Positions 23,380 through 34,133 are shown, counted from the first letter of the stretch. The stretch: DNA of 64,000 bases from Anniella stebbinsi (GCA_029215795.1 JARDYH010000003.1:169954382-170018381); one strand, 5' to 3'. The notes: generated by a model not told the origin, from the sequence alone. Program-made: numbers and translations.

Positions 23380-23780
23380 TGGCTAGGGCTGTATTTCTGG
23401 ATTCCAAGAAAGCTTTTGACAGCCAACTATGATACTTTATGTAAGAAGTTGTCAGCATACTGTGTATCACCTAAAGCTGTCACTTGGCTTAGGTAAGAAC
23501 TGTCAAATTGCCTGCAAAATATTGTTACTGGGAGTATTAAATCTTTTCAACCTATTTCGGTTGGGATTCATCAGATATAGTCCCTTCTCTGTTTCTTTTT
23601 AAATCCCCCATTTGAATGATCCATCACATGCATATGCTTGGGAAAACAACTTACATATATGTAGAGAAAAGATGCTACAGCCAAATATATCTAAGACCAG
23701 TACATGTGGATAAATAACCCACTTTTCATTACACAGGGAAAGCAGTCTTCATCTCATTTGAGTTAGTAACAGAATTGTCA
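23380..23780 (+). pseudogene. Decayed non-LTR reverse transcriptase fragment
   Basis: Across several frames the translation reads AVFLDSKKAFDS, then YDTLCKKLSAYCVSPKAVTWL, then GSIKSFQPISVGIHQ, then TTYIYVEK. These correspond in order to the FLDLKKAFDT, SYG, GIPQGS and YADDTTIY region of a CR1-group or Rex1-like RT. At least two frameshifts and several stops are needed. It is distinct in sequence from both L2 lineages and the CR1 copies here. The clade is my inference. Confidence 0.5.
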
Positions 23781-23854
23781 ATTATATGAATGTTTATGAA
23801 GTTGAATCATTAACAACTGAAAAATCTTGAAATATCTACTTGAAATCAATAGTG

Positions 23855-23990
23855 TTTGTTTATTATTTATTATTTATTTATTTTTATCCCACTCTTCAGC
23901 TGAATAGGCTCGCACAAGACACAAACAGAAAAAGCAATGAGGAGGGAAGAGGAAAACAAACAAATTTAGACACCCGTTTTTAGTTAGAAA
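23855..23990. mobile_element. Possible LINE/SINE 3' tail
   Basis: TTATTTATTTATTTATTTTTATCCCACTCTTC resembles a minus-strand 3' UTR hairpin and tail. No coding part can be read. Confidence 0.4.
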
Positions 23991-24540
23991 GTTCTTATAA
24001 TGCCCAGCTTGAATGGAAACAGTTCTGGTAGAGGAGGAGCCAAATGGAGCTTGTCTCTCAGCACAGCCAATGGAGTCTTTCTATCTCTCCCTCTGTTGTA
24101 ATCTGATAGAGTGGCTGCTCCTATCTGAGAGTTGAAGGAGCAATAAGCTGATCTTTGAGTACAGCCAATGGAATGGCCTTGCTTCAAGTATTTAAGAATA
24201 TTAGGAGTAGGAGCATTTCTTATTGTAAGGAAATGTAATGAAATATTTGATTGTGTTTGAGACAGTGGCTGAATTCGGATGACACAATAAGCGACTGGGG
24301 GGGGGGGAACAATCATCAGTTGTATTGACTATCATCCGAATGCTGCCATAGTCAACTCAGTGCTGATCCTAATCCACACCACAGTTGATTATTTATAGGG
24401 GTGTGCACGGACCCCCCGGATCGGATCGGGACCCGGATCGGGACCTCCAATTTTGTCCCGGACCGGTTCGGACAAAATCGGAGGCCCCCCGGACCGGATC
24501 GAGTCCGATCCCGACCCAAAAATCGTAAATTTTTGGATCG

Positions 24541-24603
24541 GCCGCCATTTTTTTCCCCATAGACTTGCATTGCAATGCAAGTCTATGAGGAAAAAATGGC
24601 GGT
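24541..24603. repeat. Perfect-type hairpin in the hAT-like element
   Basis: GCCGCCATTTTTTTCCCC with ATAGACTTGCATT pairs with AATGCAAGTCTAT and GGAAAAAATGGCGGT, with almost no loop. Confidence 0.85.
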
Positions 24604-24924
24604 GGGTGGCTGAGGGGGGGCCTAACTCCCTCCCCCCCCGGGGCCGTCCGCTGTGGACGGCCCCGGCAGGTAAGCCCCCTCCCCCGCGCTCCCTACCCCC
24701 CCTGGGGCCGCCCGCTTCCATCCGCTGGCGCCCGCGGGTGCCAGCGGATAGAAGCGGACGGCTCCGGGGGGGGTAAGCCCCCTTCCCCGCCACTGCTTAC
24801 CTTCTCGGCCCGTCCGCTCCCGTCCGGCGCCGGCGGCTACTACCAGCGGGCTCCGCGGCCTACTCTCGAGTAGCGCGCCGGGTGATGACATCACCCGGCG
24901 CGCCACCCTGGAGTAGGCCGCGGA

Positions 24925-25276
24925 GCCTGCTGGTAGTAGTAGGCGCCGGCGCCGGGACGGGAGCCGCCGGGACGGGAAGGTAAGGGCCCCCCTCCCCCCT
25001 CCGCGCGCCCCCTCCTCCCCTCCACGCACCCCCTGCTTACCTTCCCGGCCCGGCGGCTCCCGTCCGGCGCCGGCGCCTACTACTACCAGCAGGCTCCGCG
25101 GCCTGCTGGTAGTAGTAGGCGCCGGCGCCGGGACGGGAGCCGCCGGGACGGGAAGGTAAGGGCCCCCCTCCCCCCTCCGCGCGCCCCCTCCTCCCCTCCA
25201 CGCACCCCCTGCTTACCTTCCCGGCCCGGCGGCTCCCGTCCGGCGCCGGCGCCTACTACTACCAGCAGGCTCCGCG
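24925..25276 (+). repeat. 176 bp direct tandem duplication, two identical units
   Basis: Units 24925-25100 and 25101-25276 appear identical base for base. Each begins GCCTGCTGGTAGTAG and ends AGGCTCCGCG. Each is more than 75% G+C and contains GACGGGAAGGTAAGGG and CTGCTTACCTTCCC. Partial further homology continues to about 25283. Confidence 0.9.
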
Positions 25277-25757
25277 GCCTGCTCTAGAGTAGCGCGCCGG
25301 GTGATGACATCACCCGGCGCGCCACCCTAGAGCAGGCCGCGGAGCCCGCTGGTAGTAGCTGCTAGTGCCGGACGGGAGCGGACGGGCCGAGAAGGTAAGC
25401 GCCCCCCTCCTCCCCCCCCCGCTGTCCACTTTCATCGGCGGGCGCCCGCTGGCGCCCGCCAATGGAAGCGGCGGTGGGCGCCAGTGGGCGCCCGCCGATC
25501 CGCCGATCCGCCGAACCGGTTCGGAGCCTTTTCGGACCGGTTCGGATTGGATCGGCCGATCCAGCTGCAGGATCGGAAATCGGATAATTTATCCGATTTC
25601 CCACTGGACCGGACTCGGATCGTGGATCGGGTCCGATCCAGTGCACATCCCTAATTATTTATTACCATGTTGTGTGGGGAGTACCCCCTAGATGAACAAC
25701 TGTAAAGTTCATTATTATCCCACCATTGACTATCATGTTGTCCGAATTCAGCCTATG

Positions 25758-25890
25758 GGTTAGATCCAGATTTAGTCATACTTACAGTAGAGCCATGGGA
25801 ATTAGTGAGTTTCAAGTTAGCATTTATTTATTTAAGTTCTATTGATTTCAGTGGCTCTACTCTGGATGTCTCTCTGGATTCAACCCCACT
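25758..25890. mobile_element. Palindromic repeat family I, copy 2
   Basis: GGTTAGATCCAGATTTAGTC and ACTTACAGTAGAGCC on the left; GGCTCTACTCTGGAT and TCTGGATTCAACC on the right. The arms are inverted. Confidence 0.65.
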
Positions 25891-25968
25891 GTACATAATA
25901 TAAATGCATGCTTAAGATAAACATTGTTGTAAACTGTCCAGAGAGATTTAGCTATTAGGCTGTAAAGA

Positions 25969-26013
<45 letters not shown>

Positions 26014-26014
26014 A
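25969..26014 (+). repeat. (GAT)n microsatellite
   Basis: About 15 units, almost perfect. Confidence 0.95.
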
Positions 26015-26354
26015 GGACTTTATTTAACATACCTTTCTACTAATATGATTCAAGATACAGTGTATTTCAAGGGGGGGAAGGGTACAACAGTGAACTATTT
26101 ACATCCCTGCCTTCTCCTCTATTCAGCTGGGAGGTGGAAAATAGGATATGTAGAAAAGATTCAGCAAGGGATATGTTCATAGTGCGAGGGCGTATGGCTT
26201 CTTTTTCCATCATTGTACTTTTGCATGAAAGTGGGGTCTGATCCGGAGGGCGATCCATGCTCAGAACCTCTCTCTCTGCCCTTTAATCACTTTTGCTGGA
26301 TTGGAGCCAATATGATCACACGAGTAGACCTGCACTGCCTTCTTCATCATCTCT

Positions 26355-26359
26355 ATTTC

Positions 26360-26390
<31 letters not shown>

Positions 26391-26480
26391 TTTTCAACAT
26401 TTCTATCCCATCTTTCTATAGAGTTCTAGTCAAGGTGGCAAACAAGTACAATTTGGAAGAAAAGCCCAACAGTCCATCCT
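26355..26480 (-). mobile_element. LINE-type 3' tail, minus strand
   Basis: (TTTA)n at about 26359-26392 followed by TTTCTATCCCATCTTTCTATAG, the reverse complement of a LINE 3' UTR end. No ORF remains. Confidence 0.5.
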
Positions 26481-26886
26481 AAAGAAGGGGATTAAGGAAT
26501 CTTCCCAGCTCACTCCAGAAGTACACCATCTCGATTGGTGTGTAGCAGCAGAGTTATCAGGCACAGTCTATGTGTGTCTCTATTGCCACATTGGCACATT
26601 GTACCTGCAGCTATTGTTGCTACAAGTTGAGTGTAAGATTACAGCTATCATGCCATACTAGCATTACCCCTGGCATAGTGGCTGCCAATAGATCACGGCC
26701 ATAGGATCTGCCAATAAATCACCCCGTAAATCTGTGGAAATGTCCATTTGTACCCAGATAAGCTACTACTTTTATCTACTGACATCTGCCATACTTCTTT
26801 CTTAATTCTATTTTAAAGTAAATACAGTGAAATTACATAAGGAAATAAGTTATTTATTTATTTATTTATTTTTACAGACTTATAAA

Positions 26887-27136
26887 GAGCCAGTGTGGTG
26901 TAGTGGCTAAAGTATTGGACTGGGAGTCATGATATCCGAGTTCTAGTCCCCACTCAGCCGTGGAAACTCACTGGGTGACTTTGGGCCAGCCACAGACTCT
27001 CAGCTCAACCTACCTCACAGGTGGTTGTTGTGAGAATAAAATGGAGAGGAGGAGGATTATGTACACTGCCTTGGGTTCCTTGGAGGAAAAAAGGCAGGAT
27101 ATAAATGCAATAAATAAATAAATAAATAAATAAATA
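26887..27136 (+). mobile_element. tRNA-derived SINE, complete
   Basis: Begins GAGCCAGTGTGGTGTAGTGG (A-box region) and has GAGTTCTAGTCCCCACTC (B box). The body follows with GGGTGACTTTGGGCCAG and CCTACCTCACAGG, and the LINE-like 3' part is CTGCCTTGGGTTCC then GGCAGGATATAAATGCAATAAA, ending in (AATA)n. I recognise it as a common squamate tRNA-SINE. RNA polymerase III would transcribe it from the internal boxes. The B box differs from the GGTTCGAATCC consensus at a few positions, so this copy is probably silent. Confidence 0.88.
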
Positions 27137-28555
27137 ACCTGATCTTGTATAAGTGTGTTTTGTCTCAAATTATTTGGAAAAAATGCAAAGGGGAGGCCAA
27201 CCTCCAATAGTGAATGTGTCATTATTCATCTTTAGACAATTTGAACATATTCATAAATATAATGTCCCAGACTTTGGTCAATCATTCTAATGATCTGAGA
27301 TAATTTTGTTATCTGTTTTCTTATAAGTTTTATCGTGGCTGCCATCAGAAGGTTCTGTACTGAAGTATGGTTCTATTCACTTTTTTTTTTAATGACAGTA
27401 TAAATAGTTATGGTAATACAGGAAGTCTGTGTCCAATAATTAAATGAATATTATCTACCAATATGGTGCAATGACAGCAAATATGCAACTAAACCAACAA
27501 CAAAATTAGCAACATTACACCTCCAAAACATGTTATGAGACTGTTAAATTTTGCTTAGAGATGTCTAGTATTATTGGTGTAATATTTTTTTCAAAAGTTT
27601 TGTTTTAAATTTATATACATTGAAGTATTTTAATTGGATTTCTATAAATCTCTTTCCAATCATATTTTAGCTTTATCTTCCCCTAAATACAAATTAATCA
27701 AAATCTTATATGTTTAAGACAGTAATTCTTTAGCTCTTATTCACACTTTTAGAATATATTCAGTAGAAGATAATTCCTGAGTTTCCCTTGATTTATGCAA
27801 AAATGTGTCCATTATAAAAAATATTTAAATGTAAATACTGTAAAAAAAAAAAAAAAAGGAGAGGATTTTTCATTTGATTTCCTACTATCTATGCCAAATC
27901 ATATAATTGGCATAGACACTAGGAAATTGGGGGGTTAACCCAAATAAAACATGTGCATCTTTTCTTATTGGATCAAAGTGAAGGTAAGATAGTATTGAGA
28001 TCAATGGAAAGAGATGAAGAGATAAGTGACTTCTATACTTATCCCAATTTTTCAGGGTATCTAGGACAAACAATTTGTTTTCTATACATCACAGTCTCTA
28101 TCTCGCTTTTTGCCAGTTCAAAGCAGATAATAATGGTATATCTAACCGAACCTTTTCAATTTTGTAGCAAGAAGATTCATTGCTGTTGTGATTGCTGAGT
28201 GGAATGTGATTGTGCAAATGCCATGGACATCAATTGGATATTGTTTTTGAAAATAATTAATGGAGAAGCAACTCTCTCATGGCCTACATCATTTGGTGGA
28301 CCATTTATTTGGTTTGAGTGCTTTGGGGTGTGCTTGTGTGTTTGTGGTGGGTGGGGCGGGAGAAATGCTGAAAAGTGCAAGAAATCTATATCGAGTGAGT
28401 GAGAGAGAGAGAGTAATGATATAGGACTTCACCATTTTCTTTGTTGCATAAGGATGAACGTTTGACATTTTCCATTGAAAACAGTTCATTCCACCATGAA
28501 AAGAAGCCAGGTATGTACCTGTTACATTGATAATGGCATACTTTATGGAAAAACA
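27137..28555. other. No recognised feature
   Basis: AT-rich, apparently unique sequence with A-tracts near 27840-27856 and a GA tract near 28393-28412. No exon supported. Confidence 0.45.
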
Positions 28556-28559
28556 GCAG

Positions 28560-28645
28560 AGACTGTGGAATGCACCTTAAAGACAAACAGATTTGTTGTG
28601 GCATAAGCTTTCATGGACTAGAGCTCACTTGATCAGATGTATAAA
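28560..28645. repeat. Dispersed repeat fragment
   Basis: Contains ACCTTAAAGACAAACAGATT, GCATAAGCTTTCATGGACTA and CTTGATCAGATGTAT. I recognise this combination as a dispersed amniote repeat but cannot name the family with confidence. Confidence 0.45.
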
Positions 28646-28672
28646 ACGTTATCCACAGTTGGCAGATATATA

Positions 28673-28750
28673 CAGGTTGGCCCCAAAGTAGGTATACAGC
28701 CCTCCCATCAACATTCTAAACAACTGTATACCTACTTTTGGGCCACCCTG
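28673..28750. mobile_element. 78 bp mariner-like MITE
   Basis: Inverted termini CAGGTTGGCCCCAAAGTAGG and CCTACTTTTGGGCCACCCTG, flanked by TA on both sides. The arms extend inward through GTATACAG/CTGTATAC, leaving a spacer of about 20 bp. TA duplication and a CAGGGTGGCC-type terminus fit Tc1/mariner. Confidence 0.75.
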
Positions 28751-30068
28751 TATATATGTACACACACACATATGGGATATGGAGAAAAAATGTAAAGAGT
28801 GGGGCCAAATGGCCAGAATATGCAATAGGTGCATTTTGTGGCAATGCAGTGTAAAATCTTTAGGGTTGGATCCAGATTTAGGCATGTGCCACAGGGCTGG
28901 ATTTGGACTTCCTCCCCATAGCAGCCTCTCTAGCCCCCTGAAAATGCTGCACAGAAGATTGGGGCCCACTGCTAAATGAGGTAGACTGTGATGCAAGAAG
29001 AAGAGGCATCCATGAAAATTGAGCAAAGGCGCTTTCTGTGAGTGGACCTCCAACCCAGTGCTGGGGTTGGAATAGTCAAACCCAGTGACTATTCAGAACA
29101 GCAATAACTGGTAATAACACAACCATCCAAGATTTGTAATGCTTATTAATGGAAGAGGAAAATATTACCTCAATTTCAACCTAAATGAGTAGAATCAAAT
29201 TCCCAGAGAAGTTAAGTTCTAAGCTGGCCATTTCACACTAATTCAGCTCCCCTTGGAAGTTGTTACAGCACGTTAAGGGGATGCATACATGGCAGAAACT
29301 TGAAATTACAGATAATTGTCAATATGAGTAGAAACCCATTTGACAACACACTTTTCCTTGCAGATCCACCTCTCCATGGAGTTCTTCTAATCTTGAGTTA
29401 CATATGCATTAAAAAAAACCAACCTATAAAAATAAGAGGATCGTTGAACTGTGAATCAAAGATACAGCATGGGTTACTGATAAAGAAAAAAACACAACAA
29501 CGAAGGGGGAATGGAGAGAGAAGAAAAGACAGCAACTTCAGAGTTTATTTGCAAATATTTGAAGAACTACATAAGCATTAAAATTAATGAGGAAAGAGGA
29601 GAACTGGAAGAACCCTGGCCAAACAGGACACATTCCATGTCAATTTAACTTGCAGTCAGATTAATGGGCATGGAATGCTGGAGAAGTCATTCATGTTTAA
29701 AAGAAGCAAGCCTTCTAAATATCTTAGGATCTGTGTATTCAATGGACATGTATGAGGGCTCCAGGGTCAAAAGGCGCCAGGGTCATCAAGTGCAGTCTTC
29801 TTGTTCTGTCTACATGCCATTGAGGCAACTGTCTTGTAAAGGGCTGGTGATAAGTAGAACCAAAGGCAAACCTGGATGCAGACACTGAGGGGAGAGAGAG
29901 AGACCCCAGGTCCTTGGTACAAGAAAATATGAGGCAGCATTACCAATGTGGACAGGGGCTCTGTCAGCACTGTATCAGGTGATGGGGACTCTCCATCAGT
30001 GTCTTGCTAGCATCCATGCTCTCTACCTCAAGTTAGCAGTTGGGCACCTGCACCATGCAGGAAAAGCC
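28751..30068. other. No recognised gene
   Basis: At 28863-28880 GGGTTGGATCCAGATTTAGG looks like one end of family I, but the other arm is missing. Otherwise nothing supported. Confidence 0.4.
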
Positions 30069-30379
30069 ACCCATGCTGGCCCTACCATTAGGCAGAGTGA
30101 AACAACTGCCTCACGGAGCAGCTGCTGGGTGGCAGCAGCAGAAGTCCCCTGGTTGTACTTCCTAGGCCCTCTGGTTATTCCCCTCTTTTGAAGGACAAAG
30201 CTGTCCTGATCCCCTGAACTGTCCTATTTGTTCTCAGGTGTGGTGGATGATGTTGTCCTACTAACAGTATTGAAGTAAGATTCAACTGGAAGTCCAGTCA
30301 GCTTCTCTATTTGGAATGGGAGAGACGACACCATCTTGACTTTTGCTTCAGGCAGCAAAATGTCTTGAATTGGCCCAGA
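30069..30379 (+). mobile_element. hAT-like MITE, family H copy 3
   Basis: GCTGGCCCTACCATTAGG at the left, GGCAGCAAAATGTCTTG with TTGGCCCAG at the right, in the same order as copy 1. Its outermost bases are degraded, so no duplication can be read. Confidence 0.65.
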
Positions 30380-30485
30380 TCTCACATCTCCCTACAAAAA
30401 AGACACAGGACCTTTTCCGACTTGGCAGATGCTCAGTGGCCCAAGTACCTTGACCAAATCAAATCACATCACTGACAGCATCTTT

Positions 30486-30613
30486 GAGCCAATCTTCGCA
30501 AACAGGATAAAACACTTTGAAAATGTTTTGAAAACTGTATATGGAGTGTGTCCTGGGCCCCAACATTTCTCAAAACTGTTATAAACCGTTTTATAAACGG
30601 TGTAGATAGGCTC
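30486..30613 (+). mobile_element. MITE family A, copy 4
   Basis: GAGCCAATCTTCGCA at the left, GTGTAGATAGGCTC at the right, core CCTGGGCCCCAACA. Flanking TTT and ATT differ at one base. A shorter (128 bp) version of copy 5. Confidence 0.8.
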
Positions 30614-30621
30614 ATTGTCTT

Positions 30622-30860
30622 AAAAAAACAAGCCATAGTTAGAACCCATGGGTTGTTCTTAATTTATAAGAACAAACAACCATCCCTGGGTTGTTTAGCA
30701 CACCAGAAGCAGGCAAAGGGTCTGCATGCTTTCTTGCTCTCATTCACTCCCACTTGGTCCCAAACAACCCACAGTCAACAAACAATGGGTTGTTTCCTTG
30801 CACGAATCTGGTTTATCTTTAGGCTCTGGTTAGTGGATGTTGGGGTTCATCTGCCTAATC
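30622..30860. mobile_element. Repeat family J-like, GGGTTGTT-rich
   Basis: Several inverted copies of AACCCATGGGTTGTT, AACAACC and GGGTTGTTT lie directly after MITE A copy 4. They resemble the hairpin blocks at 39664-39985. Confidence 0.45.
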
Positions 30861-31079
30861 CTGCTTTATATGAAAGTTAAAAGTCTACTGTAATTACAGA
30901 AGCCTATATTGCCCTGTCTTAATGTGGTCTCACACAAAATTAACACACTGATTGAAACAGGCTCATATTTTTCATATAAATTGTTCTTACATGAAGTGAA
31001 AAATTACTTCTTCAAATCGGGCTTCCCTGGAGAATACTGCCTTATTTACCATAGGCTGGCTTCAAGAAATGGCTATTAA

Positions 31080-31445
31080 CAAAGAGGGATTTCTCTGTTT
31101 GCTGTATTACTTCTAGAATTGTAATGATTACCTGAGATTCTTATTTTTTAAAATCTATCTCTTTCCCCCTTTTAATAAATAGTTATATCGGTAATTACCA
31201 AATTTATGCATTTATAGAAAACCAGCCTACATGTGTGATAATGGACACATTTTGATATTTATGAAGTGCCACTCTCGTATAAACAGAGAAATGCATTTAA
31301 TTATCACTGGGACTGTTTATTAAGACTTGAAAGTAGAAAAATAATGAATGGGCACATCATTTAGCCATTAAAATTCTTCTGATTATTCATCTCATTCATA
31401 AGGTACCGTGTACTTCATTTCAGAATAATTTCATGTGTACTGTGA
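31080..31445. other. Repeat-free AT-rich block; candidate conserved noncoding element
   Basis: No repeat or ORF is visible. It is rich in homeodomain-like cores (TTTAATTATC, GGTAATTACC, CCATTAAAATT), in contrast to the repeat-packed surroundings. Conservation cannot be judged from one sequence, so this is only a candidate. Confidence 0.25.
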
Positions 31446-31465
31446 GTTTTGAAGGTCAGCCATAC

Positions 31466-31775
31466 CGGCGCGCTACTGAGGGACAGGCCGCAAAGCCTGT
31501 TTCTCAGTAGATTCCGAGCACTGGAGGGAAGTGGACGCCCCAGCAGGTAAGTGCCTCACGCTGTCAGCCTCCCGCCACCGCCGCGTGACCCCCCGCCGCC
31601 CCGGTTTGCCCCCGCCGCCCCCCGGTTGGCCCGGATCGCCCCAGGGCCATCTGGTCACCCTTTGGGGGGGCTAAATTTCCAGATTTGGCCCCCCAAAACA
31701 GTTTTTCCGCCCGGATGCGGATTTGCTCCCTATTTCCTGGGCATGTCCGGACAAATCCGGGTGGATGGTCACCCT
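31466..31775. mobile_element. GC-rich fragment of a DNA element ending GGTCACCCTA
   Basis: An abrupt GC island starts CGGCGCGCTACTGAGG and contains an imperfect palindrome around GGCCGCAAAGCC. A GGTAAG follows, then a CCGCC-rich stretch, and it ends GGATGGTCACCCTA. The terminal GGTCACCCTA matches the right end at 54072-54081. The first part resembles the palindromic units at 24793-25400. The left terminus is not found. Confidence 0.5.
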
Positions 31776-33021
31776 AATAAAAATGTGCCAGTGGGGAAAG
31801 TTTCACCTGCTGAATTTCTACATTAAAGCAGTGTAATATGCATGGTGGTGCAAGAAGAAGTAACACTTCTAAGCAAACATGCATAGCTTTGGGCTACAAC
31901 AGTCAGAAGAGTTCTCATGTACTGTTCAGACAACCCAAATTCCTAATGTTAATTGACACTAGGAGCAATACACATTAGAAGCAATACACATAAATGCAGG
32001 CAATAATGAATGAGAAACAGCCTTGATTAAAAGACATTCATTTGATCCAATGAAAAGTGTGTGTGTGTGTGCATGCATGCGTGCATGTGCGTGTGCGTGT
32101 GTGCATGTGCGTGCATACATGTGCATGTACTTAATCCTTTCCCCACCAGCTGTTTTTTTTCCTGTAAAATTGGAAGTTGTTTTTTTTCCTCTGGGGAGAA
32201 CTATACAGGTAAAATCCAACAAATATGTCAGGGCTTCATTCACACATTTGAATATCTATACCATATAGTTTGCCTATTTGGCAATAATTCACAACCACCA
32301 TCTTACACTAGACTAAGAGCATCACCAAACGGGGGGGGGGGATCGCATTTCCCTACCCCCTGCTTCTATCTCATAATACTTCCTCTTTCTTCTCACGGGG
32401 AAAAAAGAGGAAGTAAACAATGACCACTTGGGCCATTCAGTGGGCATTTTTATCGTGCTGCTTTTCTTGCACACAGCAGGAAATGGTGGCATGTTTCACT
32501 TCCCCAAAAGAATCAGGTTTACTGGAAACTTATTTTGTCGTGGAAAGAAGACCAGAAGGAGCAGGAGACATGCAGAAGGCGGATGTCATTGTTAAAAGGA
32601 CCCGCAAAAAACTGTGAGTGGCCAGTAACGAGCGTGTGATAAAGCACTCATCTTATAACTCTCTAAAGTGAGCATCTCTACACAAACGATTTATTGCACA
32701 CTCCTGACTGGCCACTCATGGAAGTTTGCAAGTCAACCACCAGCACCTCTCTCATACTTTCCAAGGATATCCATGGCTTAATTTGAGACAGAAACAAACT
32801 AGTAACGAAAAAACCCATTTTCTGTTTGAGTGTGAAAAGAGGAACTCCTGTGATTAGATGAGGCAGATCACAGCGCCATCCTGTGGCTGTACATATAGAA
32901 CTCAGAGATAAAGGGGGAAAGGAGGAGTAGAAAGGGAGCACAATGTGTTCATGCGACGAAAACGGAAATAGAAAGTCGCAATAAAGTTACAGAATTTTCC
33001 CTGGTGTAGAAATGCTGTTCG
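31776..33021. other. No recognised gene
   Basis: Contains the GT/GCAT simple repeat listed separately, and otherwise unassigned AT-rich sequence. Confidence 0.4.
32056..32128 (+). repeat. (GT)n / (GTGCAT)n simple repeat
   Basis: Alternating purine-pyrimidine tract, imperfect, able to adopt Z-DNA. Confidence 0.9.
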
Positions 33022-33112
33022 TCATACTTGGAGTTAGTCATGATGATTATCTTAAATCCTATTGATTTAAATTGTTCTTCTCTAAGTATGACTAAATTGT
33101 GATCCAATTCAC
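33022..33112. mobile_element. Palindromic repeat family I, copy 3
   Basis: GTCATACTTGGAGTTAGTC, ATCCTATTGATTTAAAT and AAGTATGACTAAATTGTGATCC match family I in order. The arms are shortened. Confidence 0.5.
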
Positions 33113-33344
33113 TGATTCAAACCTTGAGTGCTTAATCCACTTGGCATTTTGTGACAAGCAAATTTCATTATAAGACTTTGGTACCTGTCCCTAAGGTGGG
33201 GAGAGGTTAGTGGGAATCAATAGGAATGCTGAAGTGAGGAATTAGCCTGTGATCATCTTTCTTGCTATTTACAGCTGACGTTCCAACGTCCTGCCTCCTG
33301 TATCAAACCTTCGCATGTCTCTAGCATTCCAGAGTTTATAGATT

Positions 33345-33950
33345 GCAAGAACTTTGAAGAAGTTTGATTACTGCAATGCGCTCTATGTGGGGCTGCCTTT
33401 GAAAATGGTTCAGAAGCTGCAGCTTGTGCAAAATGCAGCGGCCAGATTGGTAACAGGGACCAGAAGCTTAAAACATATAAGACTGATTCTGACCCACTTG
33501 CATTGTATGTTTCCAAGCCCAATTCAAGGTGCTGGTTTTAACCTATAAAGCCTTACACAGCTTGGGACCACAATACCTGATGGAACGCCTCTCCCGACAT
33601 GAGCCTACCCGTACACTATGCTCAGCATCTAAGGTACTCCTCCAGGTGCCTACTCCAAGGGAAACTTAAGATGGCAACAAGGCAGAGGGCCTTCTCTGTG
33701 GTGTTCCCCCAATTATGGAATGATCTCCCCTATGAGGCCCACCTGGCGCTAACATTGTTATTTTTTCAGCACCAGGTCAAAACTTTTCTTTTTTCCCAGG
33801 CATTTAGCAGTTTAAATTGAGTTTGAGTCTTTGGCCTGGCTTAAAGTTTAAAATTGTTTTAAATGTTAGCTGTTTTTATGTTTTATGTTTTTAATTTTTT
33901 TATATTGAAAAAACTATTTCTGGGATTTAAAAAATAAATTTGCATTCTAG
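33345..33950 (+). pseudogene. L2-type LINE (lineage 2) RT C-terminus and 3' UTR
   Basis: Reads DYCNALYVGLPLKMVQKLQL, then QNAAARLVTGT, and after a frameshift KMATRQRAFSVV and FPQLWNDLPYEA, ending QVKTFLFSQAFSSLN. These are the C-terminal blocks of the lineage preserved at 51990-53438. At least two frame changes break it. The 3' UTR ends near AAAAAATAAATTTGC. 5'-truncated. Confidence 0.85.
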
Positions 33951-33973
33951 CTATTCCGACTTTAATTCATATT

Positions 33974-34133
33974 GAGCCTATCTACACACGCAGGATAAAA
34001 TACTTTGAAAATGTTTTGAAAACTGTATATGGAGTGTGTCCTGGGCCCCAACAGTTCTCAAAATTGTTATAAACCGTTTAAAACTGTTTAAAACCGTTTA
34101 AAACCATTTTAAAGCAGTAGTGTAGATAGGCTC
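33974..34133 (+). mobile_element. MITE family A, copy 5 (complete, 3 bp duplication)
   Basis: 160 bp with perfect 14 bp terminal inverted repeats GAGCCTATCTACAC / GTGTAGATAGGCTC. ATT lies immediately outside both ends (33971-33973, 34134-34136). The core GGGCCCCAACAGTTCTC is shared with the other copies. An AAACCGTTTAA motif is tandemly expanded on the right side. Confidence 0.88.

Larger units (their letters stand above)
24396..25653. mobile_element. GC-rich hAT-like non-autonomous element with 8 bp duplication
   Basis: Ends TAGGGGTGTGCAC and GTGCACATCCCTA. The octamer ATTATTTA flanks both sides exactly (24388-24395, 25654-25661), and the intact family C copy has it once, so this is a verified insertion. 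An 8 bp duplication points to the hAT superfamily. The 1258 bp interior has no transposase. It consists of CGGATCGG/CCGATCC-rich ends and, in the middle, three consecutive long palindromes of very high GC (24793-24985, about 25031-25162, about 25212-25400), each bounded by outward copies of GGTAAG. Open frames here are GC-driven and not credible proteins. Confidence 0.88.
24267..25753 (+). mobile_element. MITE family C, split by a GC-rich element
   Basis: Left end GGCTGAATTCGGATGACAC and right end TGTTGTCCGAATTCAGCC match the 226 bp reference copy at 21845. The middle is interrupted at its ATTATTTA site by the element at 24396-25653. Without the insert and one duplicated octamer it would be 221 bp. 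Confidence 0.88.

Noticed and set aside
24389..25029. Arg/Gly/Pro-rich open frames of 107-135 codons on both strands of the GC-rich element
   Set aside because: Open frames are expected at this GC content. They overlap on both strands, follow palindromic repeat structure and show no domain.
25969..26014. Poly-Met coding start
   Set aside because: It is the (GAT)n repeat read in the ATG frame.
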